64,000 bases of DNA, taken from Roseibium alexandrii DFL-11 (GTDB taxonomy: Bacteria > Pseudomonadota > Alphaproteobacteria > Rhizobiales > Stappiaceae). Every line of letters starts with the position of its first letter. The stretch's first letter is position 1. A model generated the notes under the pieces. It was not told where the DNA came from. It did no database searches and saw nothing but the letters and a program-made list of their open reading frames with translations. The stretch lies in the NCBI RefSeq assembly GCF_000158095.2, contig NZ_CM011002.1, positions 124,001-188,000 of the forward strand, written 5' to 3'. Shown one piece after another: positions 50,514-59,354 of this stretch. Position numbers and translations under genes: made by a program.

Positions 50514-51638
50514 TTAGTTTCTGGTCCGCGTCATCAGCGCTGCGACTGCAATATAGCGGAACGGATACAGGTCTGGTGACGCCTTGAGCAACTGAATGGC
50601 TTTTTCGTAGATCTGCTCAACAAGAGTGTCCCGCTGATCGTTTGCCGGGAGTGCATTTCTGAGAACCGCTTCTGTAAAGGCGCGGAAGAAATTGACGTAA
50701 TCCCGCGCGTAAGCGTCCAAATCGCCGACCGCGGAAAAGCGCTGATTGAAGGAGACCGGGATCTCGTAGGATATCGCGTAGTCAATCTGGAAAAGCCCGG
50801 CGGCGCCTAGAGCGGGATCGTTCACAGGACCCGTTAACTCCTCCAGCGTCCGCATATAGACCGGTTGAAAGTAAGCCTCGTAAACATCCTGGGATATCGA
50901 GCCGTCTTCGACGAAACACAGGACAGCATCGTTTAGAAGATCATAAATCCCGTCGCAGGTACTCGCTGTCTCGTTCGCGCCGAACACCTGCAGCAGCAGT
51001 TTGCCGCCTGGCACCAGTTCCCTCGCTCGGGCTTTCAGGAAGGTCGCGATGTCTTGCCGTGCGAGCTTTGAAAAAGCCGCCTGATCTTGTTCGGAGACAA
51101 AGCCATTGTTGCGCACAGCGCTTGGGCCATTTGGAAAAATGTAGCCGGGCAGTGTTGCGATAGGTTTTCTGGACAGGAAGCCGATCGCGTTGAACGTCGT
51201 CGCTATATGAAGGCTTCTATCGGGCAGCAGTTGGTCATACATGGAGCCGCCAACAACGGACGAATAGACATTCGGATGTCCAAAAACGGAGTGTCCTTCC
51301 GGCCGCAGAGAGCGCAAAAGGCTTGAGAAGTCATTGGTCGGGAGGTCGGAATGGATCGTCTGGATCGGCCGGTCCGTCCGCCGCACCAGGCGGGTGACGG
51401 GCTTACTCAACGCCGCGATGGAGTTCCGGCCTTCCGAGCAGCCGAAATCGGCCAGACAGACCGGCCCGTTCCCGTCGATCGGCAGTGCATCTGCAGCGGC
51501 TTCAAGATGTTCAAGGACAGCAGCTGTTGCGTCCCACTGCGGCGTCGAGTTCTGATTGTAAAACCCGCCACCGGTCATGCCTGTCGTGGTCGCATGGGTG
51601 ACCGGCGAGGCAGGGGCGGGCGTTTTCTGTGCAGACAT
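50514..51638 (-). CDS. SABATH-type SAM-dependent carboxyl methyltransferase
   Basis: A 374-residue methyltransferase whose motifs match the SABATH family (Methyltransf_7), best known from plants for methylating salicylate, jasmonate, indole-acetate or theobromine: GMTGGGFYNQNSTPQWDATA, SAM motif CLADFGCSEGRNSI, HSDLPTNDFSSLLRSL, GGSMYDQLLPDRSLHIATTF and FLKARARELVPGGKLLLQVF. The plant-like tyrosine/asparagine-rich N-terminus is present. Bacterial members exist but are little studied. It is transcribed in the same direction as the VWA gene upstream, 22 bases after its stop, so possibly in one operon. Predicted to make a methyl ester of a small carboxylic acid; substrate unknown. Confidence 0.8.
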   Translation of the reverse strand: MSAQKTPAPASPVTHATTTGMTGGGFYNQNSTPQWDATAAVLEHLEAAADALPIDGNGPVCLADFGCSEGRNSIAALSKPVTRLVRRTDRPIQTIHSDLPTNDFSSLLRSLRPEGHSVFGHPNVYSSVVGGSMYDQLLPDRSLHIATTFNAIGFLSRKPIATLPGYIFPNGPSAVRNNGFVSEQDQAAFSKLARQDIATFLKARARELVPGGKLLLQVFGANETASTCDGIYDLLNDAVLCFVEDGSISQDVYEAYFQPVYMRTLEELTGPVNDPALGAAGLFQIDYAISYEIPVSFNQRFSAVGDLDAYARDYVNFFRAFTEAVLRNALPANDQRDTLVEQIYEKAIQLLKASPDLYPFRYIAVAALMTRTRN

Positions 51639-51660
51639 ATTTTGCGCCCCTGTTGGCTGG

Positions 51661-52836
51661 TTAGCGGGCCAGTTCCTTCATGGCGTCCGTCAGTCCCTCC
51701 ACGGTCAAGGGGAACATGCGGTTTTCCATCAATTCCTGCATCATCTGGATCGAGGGTGTGTAACGCCAATGTTCCTGGCGGACAGGATTGAGCCACACCG
51801 CGCTGTTGTAGAGCCCGGTGACGCGTTGCATCCAGGCGGAACCTGCTTCCTCGTTCCAGTGCTCCACCGATCCGCCCGGATAGGCGATTTCATAGGGGCT
51901 CATGGAAGCATCGCCGACAAAGATGATCTTGTAGTCGGACGGGTACTTGTGCAGTACATCGATCGTCGGCAGCCGCTCAGTGTGGCGCCGCCTGTTTTCC
52001 TTCCAGACCGTCTCATAGAGGCAGTTATGGAAGTAAAAATGCTCCATCACCTTGAATTCGGACCGGGCGGCCGAAAAGAGCTCTTCGCAGACCCGGATAT
52101 GATCGTCCATCGATCCGCCAATGTCGAAGAACAGAAGCACCTTGACGGCGTTATGCCGCTCCGGCCGCATCTTGATGTCGAGAAGGCCCTTGTGGGCAGT
52201 CGCCTTGATCGTGTGATCGAGATCCAGTTCCTCTGCCGCCCCGGTGCGGGCGAAATTGCGGAGCCGTTTCAAGGCAACCTGAATGTTGCGGGAGCCAAGA
52301 AGCTGGGTGTCATCGAGATCCTTGAACTCCCGCTTGTCCCAAACCTTCACCGCTCGCCGATGGCGGCTTTCCTTTTGGCCGATCCGGATGCCTTCCGGAT
52401 TGTAGCCGTAGGCGCCAAATGGCGAAGTGCCGGCCGTGCCGATCCACTTGTTGCCGCCCTGGTGGCGTTTTTCCTGTTCCTTGAGGCGTTCGGCCAAGGT
52501 TTCCATCAGCTTCTCAAAGCCGCCCATGGCCTCGATCTGTGCTTTTTCTTCTTCGCTCAAGTGCTTTTCGGCGAGCTTGCGAAGCCAGTCTTCCGGAATC
52601 TCGGTGACGGGCACGTCACTCATCAGCTCAAGGCCCTTGAAGACGGTCCCGAACACCCGGTCGAACTTGTCGAGATTGCTCTCGTCCTTCACCAGCGACA
52701 GCCGCGCCAGATAATAAAAATCCTCGACGCTGCGCTCGGCCAGATCCTTATCCAGCGCCTCCATCAGCGTCAGATACTCACGCAAGGAGACCGGGATTCC
52801 AGCGGATTTCAGTTCGGTGAAAAAGGTAATGAACAT
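51661..52836 (-). CDS. VWA-domain protein, CoxE-like
   Basis: A 391-residue protein. The C-terminal half has a VWA fold with MIDAS motif VLLFFDIGGSMDDHIRVCEE (DxGxS), then the T/D positions DYKIIFVGDASMSPYEI. The N-terminal part (FFTELKSAGIPVSLREYLTL, VEDFYYLARLSLVKDE) is typical of CoxE-like VWA proteins, which work with MoxR AAA ATPases as chaperone/cofactor-insertion complexes. In many genomes the moxR gene is directly adjacent; here the MoxR gene is at 58.2 kb, 5.4 kb away on the same strand. The gene reads on into the methyltransferase. Confidence 0.88.
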   Translation of the reverse strand: MFITFFTELKSAGIPVSLREYLTLMEALDKDLAERSVEDFYYLARLSLVKDESNLDKFDRVFGTVFKGLELMSDVPVTEIPEDWLRKLAEKHLSEEEKAQIEAMGGFEKLMETLAERLKEQEKRHQGGNKWIGTAGTSPFGAYGYNPEGIRIGQKESRHRRAVKVWDKREFKDLDDTQLLGSRNIQVALKRLRNFARTGAAEELDLDHTIKATAHKGLLDIKMRPERHNAVKVLLFFDIGGSMDDHIRVCEELFSAARSEFKVMEHFYFHNCLYETVWKENRRRHTERLPTIDVLHKYPSDYKIIFVGDASMSPYEIAYPGGSVEHWNEEAGSAWMQRVTGLYNSAVWLNPVRQEHWRYTPSIQMMQELMENRMFPLTVEGLTDAMKELAR

Positions 52837-53170
52837 GCGGCGAGATTAACGGCGGCGGCGGCGAGTGTCGAGCCGTTCTTCAGGTAATAGGGTCGGTAAC
52901 TGGAGGCGGGTGGACGGATAATGCGATCATTTTCGTTGCTGATCTTCGGCAACTCTCGCGATCAAGCTTTCCCGGACGCAGCGAAGCGGCGGTCCGGGAC
53001 CTGACGGGCACTCAGCTTTTAAAAATGAGTTTGGTTTTAATGCGAGGCACCGGCTCAAGGCCGGTGCGGCATGTCGGCGATACTAAGATCAAAGGTGTGT
53101 TTTCGAACGCAAGCCGGCCGGAAGGTCCGGCCAGTCCGTTTGTTCTTGTTATCACGCCTCAAATCGTTCG
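52837..53170. repeat. hairpin-rich intergenic region, possible dispersed palindromic repeat
   Basis: 334 bases with no gene and three inverted repeats: TCCCGGAC/GTCCGGGA (52970-52999), GCACCGGC/GCCGGTGC (53047-53067) and GGCCGG/CCGGCC (53116-53132). The first, with its GCAGCGAAGCGGC loop, resembles the GC-rich dispersed palindromic elements of Hyphomicrobiales genomes. The others could end the ppk2 transcript, although no T-tract follows on the minus strand. Confidence 0.5.
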
Positions 53171-54229
53171 TTAGCTGCCGTTTGTGGACCGGCCGCCTTT
53201 GATGTCTGGGTGGAGCGTCTTGCCAAGGATGTGGTGATCCCGGCCGATGACGTGATGGCCGGTGCCGACAATCAGCGGATCGGGTTGGCCGACCACGCGG
53301 GTGTTTTTGCCCGGATAGGGCAGGGATGACAGGAAATGCTCCATGCAATTGAGGCGGGCACGTTTCTTGTCGTCCGACTTGACGATGGTCCAGGGCGCAT
53401 CGGCCGTGTCGGTATAGAAGAACATTGCCTCTTTGGCCTCGGTGTAATCGTCCCATTTGTCGAGAGACGCCTTGTCGATCGGCGAGAGTTTCCATTGTTT
53501 CAGCGGATCGACTTCACGCTGCTTGAAGCGGCGGCGTTGTTCGTCGGATGTAACTGAAAACCAGTATTTAAACATCAGAACCCCATCGCGGACCAGCATC
53601 CGTTCCATTTCAGGGCACTGACGCATGAATTCGAGGTACTGGTTCGGCGAGCAGAAGCCCATGACCCGTTCGACACCGGCGCGGTTGTACCAGGATCGGT
53701 CGAAGAACACCATTTCACCGCCTGAGGGCAGGTTCTCAATATAGCGCTGGAAGTACCACTGTTTGCTTTCGCGTTCCGTTGGCTTCTGTAATGCGACGAC
53801 CCGTGCCGCCCTTGGGTTCAGATGCTCGTTAAACCGCTTGATCGTGCCGCCTTTGCCAGCCGCGTCCCGGCCTTCGAAAATGAGAACAATGCGCTGATCG
53901 GTATCCTGGACCCATTGCTGTGCTTTCAACAGCTCTGCCTGAAGGGCCGCCTTCCGTTTTTCATAGGGCGCCCGCTTCATCTTGTTGGCGTAAGGGTATT
54001 CGCCGGTTTCGAAGACATGATTGATCGCTGCGGGATCGTGACGCATTTGAGCGAGCTGATGCAGGCGGTCGTTGGCCTCTTTTTGTTCAGCTGTTTCCGG
54101 AGCCAGGGTCGCTTGCGCCGGAGCTTTCCGGGCGCGTTTTGGCGCTGGTTTCTTGGCCGGTTCGGTTAGGGTCCCATTCTTGGCGGTTGCCGGTGTCTTG
54201 TTTGTTGTGGGAAGTGTCTCTGTGGCCAT
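53171..54229 (-). CDS. ppk2: polyphosphate kinase 2
   Basis: A 352-residue PPK2 enzyme that transfers phosphate between polyphosphate and nucleoside diphosphates. Walker A GRDAAGKGGTIKRF, the lid RESKQWYFQRYIENLP, Walker B MVFFDRSWYNRAGVERVMGF and the C-terminal DAPWTIVKSDDKKRARLN are intact. It has a single kinase domain (class I length) plus a Pro/Lys/Ala-rich N-terminal tail of about 50 residues (KKPAPKRARKAPAQAT). GAGAGGAC precedes the ATG. Supports phosphate storage and energy balance; transcribed alone. Confidence 0.95.
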   Translation of the reverse strand: MATETLPTTNKTPATAKNGTLTEPAKKPAPKRARKAPAQATLAPETAEQKEANDRLHQLAQMRHDPAAINHVFETGEYPYANKMKRAPYEKRKAALQAELLKAQQWVQDTDQRIVLIFEGRDAAGKGGTIKRFNEHLNPRAARVVALQKPTERESKQWYFQRYIENLPSGGEMVFFDRSWYNRAGVERVMGFCSPNQYLEFMRQCPEMERMLVRDGVLMFKYWFSVTSDEQRRRFKQREVDPLKQWKLSPIDKASLDKWDDYTEAKEAMFFYTDTADAPWTIVKSDDKKRARLNCMEHFLSSLPYPGKNTRVVGQPDPLIVGTGHHVIGRDHHILGKTLHPDIKGGRSTNGS

Positions 54230-54438
54230 TCTGTGTCCTCTCTTCGGGTCGCAAAATGGCTACGCCAGCAAAGTAATTTTTGCATTGATAAGGGTCAATT
54301 CCGTAGCGGAATTCCAGTCGAAATGCTTGGATTTGGTTAAGTTGGTCTTGCAGATTTCGATTAAAGGTTGCTGGCGTTCTGGAGCCTATTTTCCATGTTT
54401 GACTTTCAAGTTCATAAACGGACCGTTTTCTGGTCCGG

Positions 54439-55497
54439 TTAACTCGATGTTTTGCCGTTCTTGGACTCGGTCTCAGCTTCGGCAGAGGACAAAAGTTCGC
54501 CCATGAAGTCGGACACGCTGGGCCCCTTAGTTGCAATGAACGGCGCCGGCCGGCACACGGCAATCGCAGCGATACCAATGCGTGCGGTCAAAATGCCGTT
54601 GATGACACCCTCGCCAAGCCGTGCCGACAGACGTGCTGCCACGCCGTGACCAAGCACCTGTGAGGCAAGGCTGTCACCTGCGGCCATGCCGCCGGTAACT
54701 GCAAGATGGGCCAAGACATGCTTGGCCAGCCGGATAAAGCCGAGCGTGCCCGGACGTCCGCCGTAAAGGGTAGACAGGCGCCGGATAATGCGGACGTTTT
54801 CAAACAGCACCATCAGAAGGTCGACCAATGCCCGGGGGCTGACCGCCGTAACGATGGAGACCCGCTTGGCGCTGTTCATGACGATCTTGCGGGCTTCCTG
54901 GTCCAGAGACTGCAAGAGATCGCGCTCGGCCAGCATCACCAGATCCTTGCCGTCGATGATCTCGCGCATATGGCCGCTCAATGTCTTGCGTCCAAGCGCA
55001 GTCTCCGGCCGATCCTGGTAAATGGCGAGGAGGTCCTTCAGGCTCTCTTGCGCCTTTTGCGCATCATCTGTGTCGGCAGCGGCCTGTAAACGTTCCCGGA
55101 GATCATCGATGCGCTTGAGACGGAGAACGCCGGCAAGTTCGCGTGCTGTCAGGCCAATCAGTCCGGCAACTGCGGTGGCAGCGAGAGCGACGCCAAGCCA
55201 TCCGAGCCAATCGGTTCTGGAAAACAGATCCCGGATCAGGCTGTCAACGGCAAGGCCGATGCTGAGTGACACAAGGCCACTGAGACCGACCAGAAGCCAT
55301 TTGCCGAAGCTGGAGCCGGACTTGGGTGTGCTGGCCGAGCGGGGAAGACGCGGGGCTTCTTCGTCAAGCACCTCTTCGGTGACCAACGCGTGGCCGGCAG
55401 ACGGGTTCTCGGCGTGGTCGCCGGAGAGCTGAACCTTGCTGTCATCAAGACGGAAAGCGGCCGGTTTGCGGGGCGGGCGGGTGTTCGTATCGGTCAT
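54439..55497 (-). CDS. ycjF: YcjF-like DUF697 membrane protein (TIGR01620)
   Basis: A 352-residue protein with a hydrophilic N-terminus, two hydrophobic segments (WLLVGLSGLVSLSIGLAVDS and WLGWLGVALAATAVAGLIGL) and a C-terminal DUF697 region (AVSPRALVDLLMVLFENVRI, RLAKHVLAHLAVTGGMAAGD, SARLGEGVINGILTARIGIA). It is always paired with YcjX; its start overlaps the ycjX stop by four bases (ATGA). Function unknown; in enterobacteria the pair belongs to the phage-shock/stress regulon. Confidence 0.9.
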   Translation of the reverse strand: MTDTNTRPPRKPAAFRLDDSKVQLSGDHAENPSAGHALVTEEVLDEEAPRLPRSASTPKSGSSFGKWLLVGLSGLVSLSIGLAVDSLIRDLFSRTDWLGWLGVALAATAVAGLIGLTARELAGVLRLKRIDDLRERLQAAADTDDAQKAQESLKDLLAIYQDRPETALGRKTLSGHMREIIDGKDLVMLAERDLLQSLDQEARKIVMNSAKRVSIVTAVSPRALVDLLMVLFENVRIIRRLSTLYGGRPGTLGFIRLAKHVLAHLAVTGGMAAGDSLASQVLGHGVAARLSARLGEGVINGILTARIGIAAIAVCRPAPFIATKGPSVSDFMGELLSSAEAETESKNGKTSS

Positions 55498-56993
55498 GCC
55501 AGACGGTCTCCGAGAAGGAATTCCAACGCCCGGTCGAGGCGGATATGGGGCAGGGACAGTGTCAGGCCTTCTGCAGTCGTGTCCAGTTTCGGCGGACGGA
55601 ACCGCATGAACTGCAGTGATGGATCAGTCTGATGCGGGGTTTGGCCAGTGTTTTGAGAAATTGATTCAATATCCTCAAAGAGCATGTTCGGGTTTTCCGG
55701 TAAGTCGCCGGGAAACATCGCGATTTCCGTATTGCCGTCGTAGGTTTCTCCGTCGATCTTCTCGCCTGGCAGGGGTGTGCCGAGGATTGCGGGCAGCTTC
55801 TGGCCCTTGTGGCGCACACTGGCTTCGAGGGTCGCGCGCACGGCTGCGAGCGCAAGGACATCAACTTCGGCGCCCTTGAACAGCGCACGATCAGCGGCTC
55901 TGCCCACAAGGCGGTGGGTGATCGCTTCCAGGCGGTCATGATCGGTCCGGTGAACGTGGTCCGCCTTGGTGGCAGCAAAGAGGATCCGGTCAATCCTTCG
56001 GCTGAGAATGGACGACAGCCAGCTCCGGCGGCCGGGCCGGAATGCGGACAGCACTTCGCTCAGAGCAATTTCCAGATCCAGCATTGCATGTGGACCCGCG
56101 TTCAAAGCTTGAAGGACATCGACAAGCACGATCTGCCGGTCAAGACGTGCGAAATGGTTTCGGAAGAAAGGGCGGATCACATGGGTCTTGTAGGCCTCAT
56201 AGCGACGCTCCATCATCGCGCGCAACGTGCCTGTCCGCGCCGGGGGCGCATCCGGGGCAATGTCGAGTGGGGCGAAGGTGAGCGCTGGAGACCCCTCAAG
56301 GTCGCCGGGCATAAGAAACCGGCCGGGCGGCAGCATCGATAAGGCATGTGCATCAGCGCGGCAGGCGCTCAAGTAGCTTTTAAAAGCCGCTGAGAGTTTC
56401 TGCGCAGTTTGTTCGTTCTCCAGCGCATCCGCTTTTGCAGCGGCTTCCGTCAATGCCTCGAGATAGGGTCCGGCAATCGATGACCGGTGCTCTTTCCGAG
56501 CCCGGGCGACCGCCTCTGCGGAAAAGGTTGCGTAGTCCTTGTCGAGCAGTGGCAAATCCAAAAGCCATTCGCCGGGATAGTCGATGAGGTCGAGATGCAA
56601 GCGGCCCGGCCCAAGTTTCCGGTAAACGTAGGAGGCGCTTTCATAATCGATGGTTAGTCGAAGTTCTGACACCTGCCGTGTGGATTGCGGCCAGATACGG
56701 TCTTTGACCAGCGCCTGAACATGGCTTTCATAATCGAACCTTGGAACCGCATCGTCGGGCTGGGGCTGCAGGCGGGCGCCGGTCATCCGCTGACCAGCTG
56801 CGGCGCTGAACACGGGCAGCCGCCCGCCATGCACCAGATTGTGCACGAGTGACGTCAGGAATACGGTCTTGCCCGCACGGGCCAAGCCGGTGACGCCAAG
56901 ACGCAGGCTTGGCACGGCCAGGTCCGTGGCGGCATCTGTCAGATTGGCAAGGGTCAGCCGGGCTTCTTCGGCGAGATTTGTCAGGGATGTCAA
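55494..56993 (-). CDS. ycjX: YcjX-family P-loop protein (DUF463)
   Basis: A 499-residue P-loop GTPase-like protein. The Walker A LGVTGLARAGKTVFLTSLVH is at residues 31-50; LIDYPGEWLLDLPLLDKDYA is a G3-like switch; FAATKADHV resembles the G4 NKxD. The ORF begins with TTG at 56993, and GGAGG stands 7 bases upstream, which decides this start. Operon with ycjF. Proposed to act in membrane stress; detailed role unknown. Confidence 0.9.
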   Translation of the reverse strand: MTSLTNLAEEARLTLANLTDAATDLAVPSLRLGVTGLARAGKTVFLTSLVHNLVHGGRLPVFSAAAGQRMTGARLQPQPDDAVPRFDYESHVQALVKDRIWPQSTRQVSELRLTIDYESASYVYRKLGPGRLHLDLIDYPGEWLLDLPLLDKDYATFSAEAVARARKEHRSSIAGPYLEALTEAAAKADALENEQTAQKLSAAFKSYLSACRADAHALSMLPPGRFLMPGDLEGSPALTFAPLDIAPDAPPARTGTLRAMMERRYEAYKTHVIRPFFRNHFARLDRQIVLVDVLQALNAGPHAMLDLEIALSEVLSAFRPGRRSWLSSILSRRIDRILFAATKADHVHRTDHDRLEAITHRLVGRAADRALFKGAEVDVLALAAVRATLEASVRHKGQKLPAILGTPLPGEKIDGETYDGNTEIAMFPGDLPENPNMLFEDIESISQNTGQTPHQTDPSLQFMRFRPPKLDTTAEGLTLSLPHIRLDRALEFLLGDRLA

Positions 56994-57063
56994 GCAATGG
57001 CCTCCATGGCCGTCATGTAGGCGTCAGTCCATTGACTTGCAAATATCAGAGGCGCTTTGGTGA

Positions 57064-57591
57064 TTAGTCGTCCAATTTTGCGGCGAGATCCCGGGGCTTG
57101 ATGAACCGCTCCAGGTGGCCGGTTCCGATTTGTACTTCATCCCAGCTGGCAATGTCGAAGTCGATCACTGCGAGCGCTCCTGTGGGGAACTTGACCCGCA
57201 GGTCTGCCATGGCATCGGCGTCACCGGTTCCGGCAAGTTCGATTGCGGTTTGTTCGGTGGCCGGGTTGTGCCCAATCACCATAAGCTGTTGGGCCCGTCC
57301 GCCATGGCGCCGGATCACGTTGGTGTAGCTGAGATCGCTTTCGTCGTAGATGTCGGACAACAGATGGATCTGCGCTTCCTGGGGCTGAAAGGGCAGGATG
57401 CGGGAGAGCGTCTCGCGGGTTCGCAGAGACGTGGAGCACAATATGCGGTTCGGAAGGAGGTTTTGTTCGCGCAGGTACCGGCCCATCACGCGTGCTGCCG
57501 ATTTCCCGCGTCCGTTTAATGGACGGTCAAAATCTGCAAGGTCTGCGTCTCCCCAGTCGGATTTTGCGTGTCTGAAAAGGAAGAGACGCAT
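57064..57591 (-). CDS. SixA-like histidine phosphatase
   Basis: A 175-residue histidine phosphatase superfamily protein. The catalytic RHG motif is FLFRHAKSDWGD at the N-terminus, and the second histidine is in LMVIGHNPATEQ. SixA removes phosphate from Hpt His residues in E. coli; a stand-alone Hpt gene is present 10 kb away, but a link is speculation. Precedes a small exported protein and MoxR on the same strand. Confidence 0.88.
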   Translation of the reverse strand: MRLFLFRHAKSDWGDADLADFDRPLNGRGKSAARVMGRYLREQNLLPNRILCSTSLRTRETLSRILPFQPQEAQIHLLSDIYDESDLSYTNVIRRHGGRAQQLMVIGHNPATEQTAIELAGTGDADAMADLRVKFPTGALAVIDFDIASWDEVQIGTGHLERFIKPRDLAAKLDD

Positions 57592-57630
57592 CCAGATGCC
57601 CTCGTTGTTGTGCTTACGTGCCGAACCGGG

Positions 57631-58170
57631 TCAGTTCTGGCGTGCCAGTGCTTCTGTGAAAGACGCGATTGCCGGGCCGATGTCAATTTCCTGAGTTGGC
57701 AGAGTGTAGGCCATCCAAAGGGTGAAATCGGCTTTCGCACCGGCAAAATGCCAGAAGGTTTCGCATTGGGTCGCGTTATCCCGTGTTCCGGTCTTGAACG
57801 AAATGCCTGTCTCGGCGGGACCGCTTAACAAGATGGATTCAAATCCGGCTGCCTTATAGCTGCGTGAAAAACTGACGGCTTCGCGGCGTCCTGAGCCTTG
57901 CAGGTGTATTCGCAATACCGCGGTAATGCCGTCGCGGCCGGTATAGATGCAGCCAGCCAAACTGGACCCGTCGCCTTCCATCACCTTGATCCGGTAAAAG
58001 GCTCCAATGACGTCCGGGCAGCGGAGACCGTTAAAATGCCGCAGACCCTCTACGTCGCTTTGCCAGCCCGCCTCAGCTTCAGGACTCACCTGGGCCTTGG
58101 TGACATCAATGCCGACAAGTGTCCAAGCGCCAATCAGGCTGAGGAGAGCAAGTTTCGTCAGATGGACCAT
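57631..58170 (-). CDS. small exported protein of unknown function
   Basis: A 179-residue protein with a Sec signal peptide (LTKLALLSLIGAWTLVG ... AKAQVSP). The mature part has three to four Cys (GLRCPDV, SLAGCIYT, QCETFW) and a W-rich C-terminus, suggesting a small periplasmic domain with possible disulfides. I recognise no family. It lies between the MoxR ATPase gene (23 bases) and the SixA-like gene (39 bases) and is probably co-transcribed. Confidence 0.75.
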   Translation of the reverse strand: MVHLTKLALLSLIGAWTLVGIDVTKAQVSPEAEAGWQSDVEGLRHFNGLRCPDVIGAFYRIKVMEGDGSSLAGCIYTGRDGITAVLRIHLQGSGRREAVSFSRSYKAAGFESILLSGPAETGISFKTGTRDNATQCETFWHFAGAKADFTLWMAYTLPTQEIDIGPAIASFTEALARQN

Positions 58171-58193
58171 GTCAGATGCGTCCCGTGACCGGA

Positions 58194-59039
58194 TTATCCC
58201 CGTTCCCGGCGTGCCATGAATGCCAGACGTTCAAAAAGATGGACATCCTGTTCATTCTTCAGCAAGGCACCATGCAGGGGCGGAATCAATTTCCCACTAT
58301 CCTGTTGGCGCAGGGTCTCTGGGTCAATGTCTTCGTTTAGAAGCAGCTTGATCCAGTCGATAAGCTCCGAGGTTGACGGCTTCTTCTTCAGGCCCGGAAC
58401 ATCCCGGACTTCAAAGAACATGCGCAGTGCCTCGTTGAGCAAGCGCTGCTTGATGCCCGGAAAGTGAACTTCGACGATTTCTGTCATCGTCTCGGCATCC
58501 GGAAACTTGATGAAGTGGAAGAAACAGCGGCGCAAAAACGCGTCCGGCAGGTCCTTTTCGTTGTTCGACGTAATGATCACGACGGGTCGCTGTTTGGCGC
58601 GAACCGTTTCGCCGGTCTCGTAAACGTGGAACTCCATGCGATCGAGTTCGAGCAGAAGGTCGTTCGGAAACTCGATATCCGCCTTGTCGATTTCATCGAT
58701 CAGCAGAACCGGTTTTTCCGGTGCCACGAACGCATCCCAGAGTTTGCCCTTTCGGATGTAGTTGTTGATGTCCTTGACCCGTTCGTCGCCGAGCTGGCTG
58801 TCGCGCAGCCGTGAAACCGCATCGTACTCATAAAGGCCTTGCTGAGCTTTGGTGGTCGATTTGACATGCCACTCGATCAATGGGGCGTTGAGGGCCTGAG
58901 CGACCTGCTCAGCAAGGACAGTCTTTCCGGTTCCCGGTTCACCCTTGACCAGTAGGGGCCGCTCGAGTGCGACTGCGGCATTGACCGCAACTCTCAGATC
59001 CTCAGTGGCGATGTAACTATCGGTGCCTTCAAAGCGCAT
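58194..59039 (-). CDS. MoxR-family AAA+ ATPase
   Basis: A 281-residue MoxR ATPase. Walker A VKGEPGTGKTVLAEQ, Walker B VLLIDEIDKADIEF, sensor I PVVIITSNNEKDLPDAFLRR and the C-terminal helical part with STSELIDWIKLLLNEDIDPE. It would work with a VWA protein in protein maturation or cofactor insertion; the CoxE-like VWA protein at 51.7-52.8 kb is the likely partner. MRFEGTDSYIATEDL at 59039 matches the family start and has AGGGA upstream; ATG 59060 would add seven residues. Confidence 0.92.
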   Translation of the reverse strand: MRFEGTDSYIATEDLRVAVNAAVALERPLLVKGEPGTGKTVLAEQVAQALNAPLIEWHVKSTTKAQQGLYEYDAVSRLRDSQLGDERVKDINNYIRKGKLWDAFVAPEKPVLLIDEIDKADIEFPNDLLLELDRMEFHVYETGETVRAKQRPVVIITSNNEKDLPDAFLRRCFFHFIKFPDAETMTEIVEVHFPGIKQRLLNEALRMFFEVRDVPGLKKKPSTSELIDWIKLLLNEDIDPETLRQQDSGKLIPPLHGALLKNEQDVHLFERLAFMARRERG

Positions 59040-59354
59040 GTGGGTGTCCCTGTCATTCATCTTGCCGAAAAGTGGCAGGCGGGCGCATGGGATGCAAGTC
59101 AGCTTTTTGCCGAGTGTGCCGGTTGAGCACCGGGAAGTGGAGACTCTTGCCTGTCCGCCCGGAAGTTTTTGCCGCTTTGAACAGGGTATGCCGCCGTAAT
59201 TATTGAGAGGTCAGTGAGAATTTTTTATTTTATGTCTTTGATATTATTTGTTTAATCTGCCTTACCTGCTGATTGGCACATTGCTTGCTGCTCCTCTTCG
59301 AAACCGGGCTGTCCTTGTTCAGGAATATGCCCACTGTGACCAAGAGGACGAAAC

